64,000 nt of DNA from CAVSMC01 sp963728935 (lineage in GTDB: Bacteria > Pseudomonadota > Gammaproteobacteria > Burkholderiales > Casimicrobiaceae). The stretch covers positions 1 through 64,000 of the forward strand of contig CAVSMC010000009.1 of NCBI GenBank assembly GCA_963728935.1. Reading direction: 5' to 3'. Positions 17,967 through 26,343 of the stretch are shown piece by piece. Below the pieces are notes generated by a model. It did no database searches and had not been told where the DNA came from. It was given only the letters and a program-made list of their open reading frames with translations. A program made the translations under genes and the position numbers. How positions within the stretch are numbered: the stretch's first letter is position 1; each line of letters begins with the position of its first letter.

Positions 17967-19328
17967 TCATCCGATCATTGACACGCTGCCGGCCACGCGC
18001 TCGCGCGGAACGAACGCCGACGCCGACGCGAGCAGCGGCACGACATTGAGTCGTACGCCCCCGCCCCCGGCGGGGCCGGTCGTGTACAGCGCCTCGACCT
18101 CGTGCAGTGCAAGCCGGACATCGCGCTGCTGGCCGCCGCTGACCGCAAGCCGCACGCGAACGTCGCGCGCATCCCGATTCGCCAGCCTGGCAAGCCGGAC
18201 GCCCGCCGAGTCGTTGAACAGGCTCGACACGCCGATGAGATCGTAGTGTCTTCGCAGTCCGCCGATGCGCGCGAGACGCACTTCGAGGATTTCGATTGCG
18301 AGCCGGCCGCGCGCTTCCGCATTCGGCCCCGCGTACGAAATCTCGCCCTCGCCGAGCCATCCGCCGTCGTAGCAGACCGTCGCCTTCAATGTCGGCGGTC
18401 GCGCGTGACCCCGGCTGCCCGTGAGGCGAACGCGATCGGCGCCCAGATCCTCGACGTGGACGCTCGAAACGTCGAGCACGACGTCCGGGGTCAGATACGC
18501 GGCGGGATCGTGGATTTCGTAGAGGAGCTGCTCGCGGACCGTCTGCGCTGACACGAGCCCGCCGGTCCCCGTTGGCTTGGTCACGACGACCCCGCCGTCG
18601 CGATCGATTTCCGCGTACGGGTAACCCAGTTCGGCCGGCCGCGGCACGTCCTTGACGCCCGGATCCATGAAATAGCCCCCGGTCACCTGCGCGCCGCATT
18701 CGAGCAGGTGACCCGCCATCGTTCCCGCCGCGAGGCGATCCCAGTCGGACATCGCCCAGCTGAATGCCCTCAGCAGCGGTCCGAGCGCCAGCGACGGGTC
18801 GGCGACGCGGCCGGTCACGACAATGTCCGCGTCGGCCGCCAGCGCCGCCGCAATCTCCGCCGCGCCGAGATACGCATTGGCGGCGATGATCGCCGCCGGA
18901 TCGACCGCGTCCTCGCCTTCAACGAGAAGTGACGCGACTTCCTCGCGCGACATCACAGCGAGCAGGTCGTCGCCGACGACCGCCGCGACCCGCACGGCTC
19001 CGATCCCCAACTCGCGGCACAGCGCCACGATCCGCTCGCCCGCGCCGATCGGATCGGCCGCGCCGAAGTTGCCGACGATGGGTATGCGCCGCGCAAGGCA
19101 GATGGGCAGCACCGGCCGGAGGAATTCGTCGAGCTCGGCCAGGTAACCAGGGCCGGCGCCGCTGCGCTGGCGCTGCTGCGCGAGCGCGAGCGTTCGCTCT
19201 GCCAGCGTCTCGTACATCAGGTACGCCGGCCGGCCGTCGTCCGCCATCGCAGTCGCGACCGCGAGGCCCGCGTCGTATCGGTCCGCGGCAAACCCGGCCG
19301 CACAACCAATCAGTACCTCCTCGCTCAT
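17967..19328 (-). CDS. acyclic terpene utilization AtuA family protein (DUF1446), 453 aa
   Basis: AtuA is needed for citronellol/geraniol breakdown in Pseudomonas, but the reaction of the family is not settled. The start MSEEVLIGCAAGFAADRYDA at 19328 carries the typical G-A-G/D nucleotide-fold-like opening. Further segments are IPIVGNFGAADPIGAGERIV, ADIVVTGRVADPSLALGPLL, LLECGAQVTGGYFMDPGVKD and a Gly-rich TTGPAGGGGVRLN near the end. It is intact and first in an operon with its small partner and a TAXI-TRAP transporter, divergent from a LysR regulator. A role in uptake and catabolism of an unidentified carboxylate follows by context. Confidence 0.9.
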   Translation of the reverse strand: MSEEVLIGCAAGFAADRYDAGLAVATAMADDGRPAYLMYETLAERTLALAQQRQRSGAGPGYLAELDEFLRPVLPICLARRIPIVGNFGAADPIGAGERIVALCRELGIGAVRVAAVVGDDLLAVMSREEVASLLVEGEDAVDPAAIIAANAYLGAAEIAAALAADADIVVTGRVADPSLALGPLLRAFSWAMSDWDRLAAGTMAGHLLECGAQVTGGYFMDPGVKDVPRPAELGYPYAEIDRDGGVVVTKPTGTGGLVSAQTVREQLLYEIHDPAAYLTPDVVLDVSSVHVEDLGADRVRLTGSRGHARPPTLKATVCYDGGWLGEGEISYAGPNAEARGRLAIEILEVRLARIGGLRRHYDLIGVSSLFNDSAGVRLARLANRDARDVRVRLAVSGGQQRDVRLALHEVEALYTTGPAGGGGVRLNVVPLLASASAFVPRERVAGSVSMIG

Positions 19329-19412
19329 TCGATCCGTCCCACAGGTTTCTCGGCGCGCTGCCGTCGGGAGCGCGGCAACGTCCTTGCCCATTTTGGGCGC
19401 GCCAGGATCGCA

Positions 19413-19418
19413 TACAAT
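19413..19418 (+). promoter_or_regulatory. possible -10 element of the LysR gene
   Basis: TACAAT lies 33 bp before the LysR ATG in the divergent intergenic space, with a weak -35 (TTTTGG) 16 bp upstream. It would place the transcript start just before the palindrome at 19434. Confidence 0.35.
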
Positions 19419-19433
19419 GCAAAGATGTGCTGC

Positions 19434-19456
19434 ATTCATCGATTCTGTCGATGAAT
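19434..19456 (+). promoter_or_regulatory. perfect palindrome over the LysR start codon (likely autoregulatory operator)
   Basis: Two 9-bp arms (ATTCATCGA and TCGATGAAT) flank a 5-bp centre. The right arm contains the ATG of the LysR gene (19451-19453). LysR-type regulators commonly bind interrupted palindromes and repress their own gene. The site lies about 105 bp upstream of the divergent AtuA start, so one site could serve both directions. Confidence 0.6.
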
Positions 19457-20374
19457 ATATCGACGAAGCTTCTGCGCGCACTCGTGGTGCTCGCCGACTG
19501 CCGGCACTTCACGCGCGCGGCCGAGCGCTGCAACCTGTCCCAGTCGGCGTTCAGTCACCTGATCCGGCGCCTGGAGCGCGACGCAGGCCTGCCTCTGTTC
19601 GACCGCAACACCCGCAACGTGGCCCTGACGGCCGAAGGCGAGTTGCTCGCCGAGCACGCCAGGCGCCTGCTTGCCGATATCGACGCTTCGTTCGCCGAAC
19701 TGCGCGACCGCGCGACGCTGCGACGCGGACGGGTGTCGGTCGCCGCACTGCCGTCGCTCAGCGCCGACCTGCTGCCGCGGGTGTTCGCCCGCTACCGCCT
19801 GCGCTACCCCGGCATCACGCTTGAGCTATTCGATCGCCTTTCCGATCCCTGCCTGAATCTTCTGAACGAAGGCCGAATCGACTTCGCGCTCACCGCGCCC
19901 GGCCGCAGGCTGCAGGAGTTCGACAGCCGCTTGCTGGTGAGCGAGCGATTCTATTTCGTGTGTCCGCGCACGCACGCGCTCGCAGGTCGTCGTCGAATTG
20001 CGCTGAAGGACGTGCGGGGCGAGGAACTGCTCGGCATGGTCCGTTCCAGCAGCGTCCGCCAGCACGTCGACCGCGCGCTGGGCGATGCGGTCCGTCAGAG
20101 CACCCTCGAGGTCGAGCAGCTCGCGACGTTGGCGGGACTCATCGCCAACGGACTCGGCGTCGCGCTCGTCCCCGAGCTAACGTTGTACCAGTTCCGGCGC
20201 GACGAACTCGTCTGCGTCGAGGTCGACGACGCGAACCTGCGACGGCCCATACTCGCCGTGCAGCGAAAGGGCGTGCGTCTGTCGCCCGCCGCGGCGGAAC
20301 TGTTCGCAATGATCCCGCCGCTGTTGACGTCGCTGTCATCCGCACAAGGGTCGCCGGTCGGGCGCGTGCCGTGA
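19451..20374 (+). CDS. LysR family transcriptional regulator (307 aa)
   Basis: This is a DNA-binding regulator of the divergent AtuA-TRAP operon by context. Residues 1-60 form the winged helix-turn-helix: LLRALVVLADCRHFTRAAER, CNLSQSAFSHLIRRLERDAG, then LPLFDRNTRNVALTAEG. The remainder is the periplasmic-binding-fold effector domain, with VSVAALPSLSADLLPRVFAR and IANGLGVALVPELTL. Length is standard. The ATG at 19451 starts exactly at the helix-turn-helix domain and lies inside a perfect palindrome, suggesting autorepression. The inducer is probably the substrate of the TRAP transporter. Confidence 0.93.
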   Translation: MNISTKLLRALVVLADCRHFTRAAERCNLSQSAFSHLIRRLERDAGLPLFDRNTRNVALTAEGELLAEHARRLLADIDASFAELRDRATLRRGRVSVAALPSLSADLLPRVFARYRLRYPGITLELFDRLSDPCLNLLNEGRIDFALTAPGRRLQEFDSRLLVSERFYFVCPRTHALAGRRRIALKDVRGEELLGMVRSSSVRQHVDRALGDAVRQSTLEVEQLATLAGLIANGLGVALVPELTLYQFRRDELVCVEVDDANLRRPILAVQRKGVRLSPAAAELFAMIPPLLTSLSSAQGSPVGRVP

Positions 20375-20924
20375 CGACAATTCCAGCCTTAACCTAGGCG
20401 CGGCTCCGCCTGTTCGCGGCTGTCCGCACAGGGGTGCTCCGCTCGGCGCTAGGGCGCGGACGTTCATCCGCATCAAGATTTCGGAACGCCATGATCGCTG
20501 CTGGCAACGCACCCGGGGGGCAACTCCCGACCCCTATGCGGCCGGACGCGGTGCTCCACAGCGGCCGTTGAAGATGCCCGATGCCCAGCGCCTCCGCCCA
20601 TGCGCGGCCGCCGCTGCCGACGCCCACCCGCGCCCAAGCGTAGCCGGGCGGCAGCGCCGTCGCCGCCAGGCCCTCGATGTCAACGGCCACGGCCGGCGCT
20701 GCGCCCTGGTCCTCGAATCCCAAAGACGTGAGCCGTGGCGTCGTTTGAGAACACGGCGTCAATCTGCCGCGAGCGCAGCTATTGGCGGACTCGGGTACCG
20801 GTGTAACCGGCGGTGTGCATCGAATAACGCTCTCCCTTTCCGCCGTTCCCATCGGGCGCTCGCTTTGGCACAGCTCAGACTTGGCGGGTCTTTCAGCACT
20901 CCGCCGGCGCGTGGTTGCATGCCG
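20375..20924. other. decayed coding sequence, family unclear
   Basis: Minus-strand frames carry protein-like pieces, notably LRSRQIDAVFSNDATAHVFG near 20760 and AVDIEGLAATALPPGYAWAR near 20650, in different frames. They may be a broken periplasmic binding protein, but no full motif survives. Nothing else is supported. Confidence 0.3.
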
Positions 20925-21504
20925 TCAGTTGTCTAGCGCCGCATTGGCACCGTCGTCGCAAGTCGAGCGGAGCCAGCGCGCCCGCACGATTTGCGTGTCC
21001 GTCCGATCGTACGAAGGCTGATGCGCCACGACCCGCACCTCGCCATGGAAGGTTGTTGGCGTAGCGTTGAACTCGGCGTTGCCCGCAGCCCTACCACCTG
21101 CACAGGTCAGGGTCACCCGGTATTCCTGCGCGCTGCGCGATGATGGCTTGATCTGGCATGCTCCATAAGTCTCGCGCCATTTTGGTGAGCGCAGTCCAAT
21201 CACGGGCCGCCGGCGCGGTGAGGCACTCCCGCGAAGTACGGGTGACGTCAGGAGCAGCAACCGGCAGGAGCAGCTCAGCTGGAGGCTCAGCCGACTGGCC
21301 CGGAGCCTTGACCACGGGGTGGGCAGTTCCTGTGCGAACCTCCGACACGCGCGTCGTCACCGCAATCTCCCACAGCCCGGGCCGGACGATGGTCGACGCC
21401 GCGATGGCCTGCGCGCTCACGCAGGCGGTCAGGACAATGAAGGTGCCCAGTCGGAGAGCCACACGTCGACCTCCGGTTGCGCCGAGTACATGACGGCCGC
21501 TCAT
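20925..21504 (-). pseudogene. DUF3617 family exported protein, frameshifted
   Basis: DUF3617 proteins are small exported proteins of unknown role. A signal-like segment (LGTFIVLTACVSAQAIA) precedes the diagnostic VRPGLWEIAVTTRVSE. Near 21150 the frame shifts to QEYRVTLTCAGGRAAGNAEF and continues with TFHGEVRVVAHQPSYDRTDT. The C-terminus RWLRSTCDDGANAALDN is in yet another frame or follows a small change. The Cys pattern of the family (ECLT, CDD) is still visible. One or two single-base changes separate it from an intact gene. Confidence 0.7.
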
Positions 21505-21648
21505 GGCGATAGGGCGTATTGCGCATCCGCGGGCGGTGGGGGCGTCATCCGAGTCCCCCGCGCGGATGCCGGCGGTCGTGAACTGCCGATCGTGCTGCTG
21601 AGCGTCGCTCGCCAGCGCTCCTTGAACTCCTGTGCCGCACCGCGTGCG

Positions 21649-22382
21649 CTAAAGCGCGGCGAGTCTGGAGTCGAGCGCTATCGGCCCGCCGAGCGTCGGC
21701 TGGTTGCAATAGCCATGCGATGGCGTGTTGATGATGAAATTGCGTACGAAGCGCACGTTGTGCATGCTGCCATCCGCCTCGAACGCGTTGTCGTGGAAGT
21801 TGGTCATGTAGTTGTTCAGCACGTCGATCGCCACGGGCCGCTGGTCCCAGTACTCTGGCGGCGGATACTTCGGGCCGTCCGTCGTGTCGGGCAGGTCGGG
21901 TCGGTCGCGAAGGAGCCGGGCCGATTGCCGTAGGTCTCGTCGTCGATCCCGTCGTGGAAGCCGTCCACGTAGTTGTATTGGATGACGTGCCCCGGACCAC
22001 AGTACTTCACCGCGATGTATGAGCCCGCATGCGGCTCGGCCACCGCGTACTGGTTGAGCGAAAGCTGGCCCATCGCGGGTGGCCACGGCAAGCCGTGCGC
22101 CCCGGCGACTGCCGCCCAAGGGTTGGTGCCGCTCCAGCCAATAAGCACCGGGTCATTGCGCCCGATGAAGAAGTTATCCGAGATATAGAAGTTGCTCGAG
22201 CGCGAGTTATTGGTATAGATGCCGAAGCCGATGTTCTCGAAATAGCACTTCTTCACGGTCAGGCCCTTGGCGCCCGATTCGAACTGCGGCCCCTTGGTAC
22301 AAACCTTGGGGCCGTCGCATCTCCAGGCAATCAACTCCACAACATGCTGCCGGCAGAATTGAAATGGGCGTAATGTCGTCAA
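21649..22382 (-). pseudogene. right-handed beta-helix (pectate-lyase-fold) protein, truncated and frameshifted
   Basis: The readable part has the repetitive Asn/Gly-rich coils of a parallel beta-helix: LTVKKCYFENIGFGIYTNNS, SSNFYISDNFFIGRND and GHVIQYNYVDGFHDGIDDET. Near 21905 the frame changes to RPVAIDVLNNYMTNFHDNAF, then SMHNVRFVRNFIINTPSHGY. The N-terminal half with any signal peptide is missing and the 3' end runs out after TLGGPIALDSR. Such proteins usually bind or cleave polysaccharides. It is a dead fragment. Confidence 0.7.
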
Positions 22383-22847
22383 CAGGAAGAGTGGCCATGC
22401 CGGCCTAACTCAACGTAACCACTCTCCGGTAAGTCCGGGGCCGTTCACCGCCATCCTCACCATGGCGTTGTCGGTAGGCAGGCTTCAGAGTCTCAGTTTC
22501 CCCACTGCAACGCTGCTGCTCAAGCTACGGGGCTCCGACTTTTACCCCGGTGCGACTAACTCCCACTGAACGCGCCAGCCTTCGCTGGACGCACAACGGC
22601 TGCTCTCTGGAAATTTCCGAGGCGACCATGAACGGCCGCTCGTGGCCGAGTGTCGCCGTTGTCTCATGATCCCTGAATGACGGCTTTTTGATTTTTGGGC
22701 TCGCAAGCGGGCCGCCGCACACGAGGATTCTCAAGCAAGGTTTTCCTCTCGCATTTCGCCAACGGCCTCTCGCTGCTGGCCGTGGCGGACGTACCCTAAC
22801 GCCAAGCATCGGCGATGTTTAGCTAATCCGAGGCGATACTATAGTCG
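22383..22847. other. 465-bp stretch without a gene
   Basis: No supported gene or RNA was found. A minus-strand frame (22525-22809) looks arginine/proline-rich and un-protein-like. Its word pattern resembles betaproteobacterial intergenic repeats. It separates the relic zone from the signal-peptidase fusion gene. Confidence 0.35.
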
Positions 22848-24836
22848 TCAGCGGAACGTCCCGACGTGTTGGAATGCAAGACTGCTCATATCGTCCCAGT
22901 TGAACCAAATGAAGAAAGCGCGTCCCCGAATGTAATCGTCCGGGACGAATCCCCAATATCGGCTGTCGTCGCTGTTGTCCCGGTTATCCCCCATCATGAA
23001 GTAGTGGCCGGCCGGTACTCGGCAGACGAAGCCTCGTTCATTGTAATCGCAGCTCTCGCGCCCGGGAAACGGCCGCACGTTGGCTGGCAACACCGGGGGT
23101 GCGTGTGTATTCAAGGCGACGTCGTACGTTCTCCCGTTGCCGGTATCAACGGTCTCGGTGAACTGCTCTAACGTTTCAAAGCGAAGCCCTTCCAGGTAAC
23201 TGTATGTGCCTTTGGCGTTGAGTGACCATTCCTTGCCGTTTACGGTAAGCCGCTTGTCACGGTAGGTGACTTCGTCGCCGCCAACGCCGACGACGCGTTT
23301 TACGAAGTCCTGCGAAGGATTGACTGGATAGCGGAAAACGACCACATCGCCGCGCTGCGGATCGCCGATCGGAATGATCTTCTCCTCGATGATTGGAAGC
23401 CGGATGCCATAAACGAATTTGTTGACCAAAATAAAGTCCCCGACCTCGAACGTCGGACGCATTGAAGACGACGGAATCTTGAACGGCTCTGCAATGAAAG
23501 CGCGCAGAGCAAGCACTACGCCCACATAGACTGTTACGTTAAGCATGCTGCGAATGGCAGCCGGGGCGTCGTGTAGGCCAAACCAAGTCGACGCATGCAG
23601 CCACTCGCGCGGGTTTCCGGTTGCAGGTATGGTACGTGTCAACGTGAAAGCACTACAGCGTTCGACCGAACTGGCCAAAAACCCCGCGAATGCAGCGGTC
23701 AGCAAAGTCTGGAACTCGCCACCCGCATCAAAGACCGCGGCTATTATTAGCACGCATACGACCACAACTGGCCAGATGGGGTCGACGTATGCCGTCCAAC
23801 CTTCTTCCGAGCCTTGCCCGTCGCCTTCAACACTTTGGCGAGTCTCAACATCAGGGTACGGCAGGGCTGCCAGTCCCCTCGTCGGAATCGGCGTGGAAAC
23901 TTCGATACCGATCGCCATCGCGACCGCCGCAGTTACTTGTTCGGGCTCAAAATTCCTAAGATTGAGCTTGGTGAACTCCTTTCCGGTGTCATCTGGCAGG
24001 AGCAATGCGCCGTCACGGTGATACGACGGAAGTGAACTTTTGCCCTCCAAGAGTCGCCGCGTGTGCTCCCAACTCGACTCAATGCTCGGAAGGCGACGTA
24101 GTCGACGTTTCCAGCCGTGCTGTTCCGGCGGCATTAACACGACCGTCTTTGAGCGCATAGAAGCGTCGGTCAATACTAGCTCTAGCTCCCAAAGTGTGCC
24201 CTCGCGATCGTCCGGCACGATGAATATCGCGCGCGCATCCGTAGCGAGCTGACGGACCAGCGCCCTCCATGATTCGTCGGTAGCAATAAACTTTGCGGCG
24301 CCAAGACTTGAAGACTTCGCGCCCACTGCCGCTACAGGCAGCTTTTCCCCAACTACGGTTGCTAAAGCTAACTCGACATCCCAAAAGTCACCGAGCAGCC
24401 GACGATCGGCCAACCGTGTAAGGTAGTTGGGGACTACCACGACGCCAGTGCGGCGAAATGATCGCAGATACAACACAAAGTCTTTTGGAGTTTGTCGGGC
24501 AAGTGAGGCATTCAGCCGAAACTGCTGTCGCCGACGGGAAAACCGATACAAAAAGAGACAGCCGAGAAAAATTGCGCCGCCGCCGGCCGCAGCCAGCAGC
24601 ACGAAAGCTGACACCTCGCCCATTTCCCGGCGCGCTGCTCTTGGCAACAGCATGTATATCGCGAGTACAGCGGCGGGAAATAGTGCCAGAGTCGCAATCG
24701 TCCTCAGACTCTTTCTCGGCTTTAAGTAATTCGGAAATGGATTGCGGTTGTCGAGACTTCGCCATACGTCGGCTCCCGTACGCTCCGCTATTGACGCCTT
24801 AGATACCCTGGCTTCAATGTTCGTTGACGGAAGCAT
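22848..24836 (-). CDS. TIR-like domain / type I signal peptidase fusion, multi-pass membrane protein (662 aa)
   Basis: The N-terminus has two helices (residues about 45-64 and 76-97). A Rossmann/TIR-like domain follows at about 118-240, with DFVLYLRSFRRTGVVVVPNY, LGAAKFIATDESWRALVRQL and ARAIFIVPDDREGTLWELEL. Two more helices lie at about 355-391. A complete signal peptidase I then starts at about 430: IPSSSMRPTFEVGDFILVNK with catalytic Ser458, DFVKRVVGVGGDEV with catalytic Lys513, and MMGDNRDNSDDSRYWGFVP. Ordinary bacterial SPase I has about 260-330 residues with no such domain. The ATG at 24836 has GGGAGAG six bases upstream. Divergent from the next gene. Function of the fusion is unknown; the TIR-like call is my reading of the fold pattern. 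Confidence 0.85.
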   Translation of the reverse strand: MLPSTNIEARVSKASIAERTGADVWRSLDNRNPFPNYLKPRKSLRTIATLALFPAAVLAIYMLLPRAARREMGEVSAFVLLAAAGGGAIFLGCLFLYRFSRRRQQFRLNASLARQTPKDFVLYLRSFRRTGVVVVPNYLTRLADRRLLGDFWDVELALATVVGEKLPVAAVGAKSSSLGAAKFIATDESWRALVRQLATDARAIFIVPDDREGTLWELELVLTDASMRSKTVVLMPPEQHGWKRRLRRLPSIESSWEHTRRLLEGKSSLPSYHRDGALLLPDDTGKEFTKLNLRNFEPEQVTAAVAMAIGIEVSTPIPTRGLAALPYPDVETRQSVEGDGQGSEEGWTAYVDPIWPVVVVCVLIIAAVFDAGGEFQTLLTAAFAGFLASSVERCSAFTLTRTIPATGNPREWLHASTWFGLHDAPAAIRSMLNVTVYVGVVLALRAFIAEPFKIPSSSMRPTFEVGDFILVNKFVYGIRLPIIEEKIIPIGDPQRGDVVVFRYPVNPSQDFVKRVVGVGGDEVTYRDKRLTVNGKEWSLNAKGTYSYLEGLRFETLEQFTETVDTGNGRTYDVALNTHAPPVLPANVRPFPGRESCDYNERGFVCRVPAGHYFMMGDNRDNSDDSRYWGFVPDDYIRGRAFFIWFNWDDMSSLAFQHVGTFR

Positions 24837-25035
24837 TGCAGCTCTCCCTAGCACTGGTTAGCGATCGTTCCTGAGGCGGTATGAACCCCAGTCTACGGTC
24901 GCCGGTTTAGACGCAAGCGCGGCCTCCGCAACCCCAATCGTCAGCCGATGTACCTCAACATGTTGTCCAGAATTGATGTCACTCAGGCGGCCTAATATTC
25001 TATCGGTGTCTGAATCGACTCAGGGCGAGGGGACC

Positions 25036-26052
25036 ATGAAACGCCACGACGATCATCGATCGCCATTCGGCGTTGTGGCATTCGTTGTGGCAGCGCTGCT
25101 GCCATTTCTGTTCGGCGCGGTCACGACTGCGACCGGCGCGGGCGCACGAGTGTCGCTGGTCGCAAAGAAGCCTCCAATTCAGCGGCTCATTCATGAATCA
25201 TGGGCTCATCTCGCCGATGGCGACCGCACCACGGCGATAAAAAAGCTGCAGGAAGCTCACCGCATGTTGTCCGCGAACCCACGGGCGTTTCCTGCTCCGC
25301 TTCGTCATGATTTGGACACCGCCATCGAACGATTGTCGACCGCCGATGGGGACGCGGCCACGCGCGCCGCTTCGGAACAACTTCTAGCCGCGCTTGAGCC
25401 GATTGATCCTCTAGGAGCGAAGGAACGGTATTTTGCGAAACGCGCGCCTTCCATGTCGGCGAAGGTGCGTGAAACCCTGGCCAGCATCGCCGGCGCATTA
25501 AGTCGCACCGTGCCGGAAAAGGTGTTCGTCTCCGCCTCCGTGAAGCAGTTCGGCGATGATTTCCGTGGCGGTGTGCTGTTGCCTCTTCTGGCGTTGAACA
25601 AGGAGCGACAGATGCGGCCATCGCTTGCCGACATGATTACTGACTGGGAACAAACGCCAAAGGAAAAGCGAGTCTTCGTAATTGGTGCACGCTCCGACAC
25701 TCAATATGTGCGTGCACTGAAGACAGAGTATGCGGTCGAAGGTATCAAACTGTTTTTTTACCGAGACTGCGGGATGCCTCTATGCAGTGAGGCGGCAGTG
25801 GGTGCGTTTTTCGGAACTGCAGGTCAATTGATTGTAAGTAACTCGGCAGCCGCTTTAGCAAGCTCGTACGTGACCCTTGAGGTGAAATTGACCCAAGATT
25901 TGCACGGAACAGGACCGTCGGTCGACATAATCGATGCAGAAGCTCTTCAATACGCGGTGCTAACCGGTTCGACGAGCCCGGTCATGATACTGTCGCGCCG
26001 CGTGGCTTGCGTCGACAAGGGTAGAAATCCGATGTCCATGCTTGGTTGCTGA
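25036..26052 (+). CDS. exported or membrane-anchored TIR-like protein (338 aa)
   Basis: A hydrophobic segment (residues 12-33, VVAFVVAALLPFLFGAVTTA) is a signal or anchor. Residues 45-160 are helical and TPR-like (SWAHLADGDRTTAIKKLQEA, HDLDTAIERLSTADGDAATR). Then come KVFVSASVKQFGDDFRGGVL and a TIR-like segment at 211-283: KRVFVIGARSDTQYVRALKT, LFFYRDCGMPLCSEAAVGAF, and SNSAAALASSYVTLEV, which resembles the TIR ending S-x-W/Y-V-x-x-E. Four cysteines (245, 250, 325, 338) suit an oxidising compartment. The ATG at 25036 follows GAGGGG. The gene is divergent from the signal peptidase fusion, 199 bp away. I know no named family. Confidence 0.75.
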   Translation: MKRHDDHRSPFGVVAFVVAALLPFLFGAVTTATGAGARVSLVAKKPPIQRLIHESWAHLADGDRTTAIKKLQEAHRMLSANPRAFPAPLRHDLDTAIERLSTADGDAATRAASEQLLAALEPIDPLGAKERYFAKRAPSMSAKVRETLASIAGALSRTVPEKVFVSASVKQFGDDFRGGVLLPLLALNKERQMRPSLADMITDWEQTPKEKRVFVIGARSDTQYVRALKTEYAVEGIKLFFYRDCGMPLCSEAAVGAFFGTAGQLIVSNSAAALASSYVTLEVKLTQDLHGTGPSVDIIDAEALQYAVLTGSTSPVMILSRRVACVDKGRNPMSMLGC

Positions 26053-26343
26053 GCCGGCGACGCCCCGCGCGCGAGGAAATGGACTGCCCTTCGTTCACTG
26101 CCAATTTATTAGAAAGGCAAGGAGCCCTTGGGGGATGCGAGGTGCGGGGTATGGTTTAGGCAACTTGTCCAGTGCGCGTCAAATACTAGTCATCGTAGGC
26201 AAAAGCCACCACTGTAGGCGGGCTCCGCGATGCAGGAAGCGGGCGTCGCACTGCGCTGCTCACCTAAAGTGAACCGCTGTGATAGTGCTGTCGATATACG
26301 CAACCCAACCGAGCCGCGGGGGTCCAACGCCGACGAGAATCGA

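Noticed and set aside
22404..22410. GCCTAAC core that could belong to another attC
   Set aside because: No partner GTTRRRY core and no folded arms within 150 bp.
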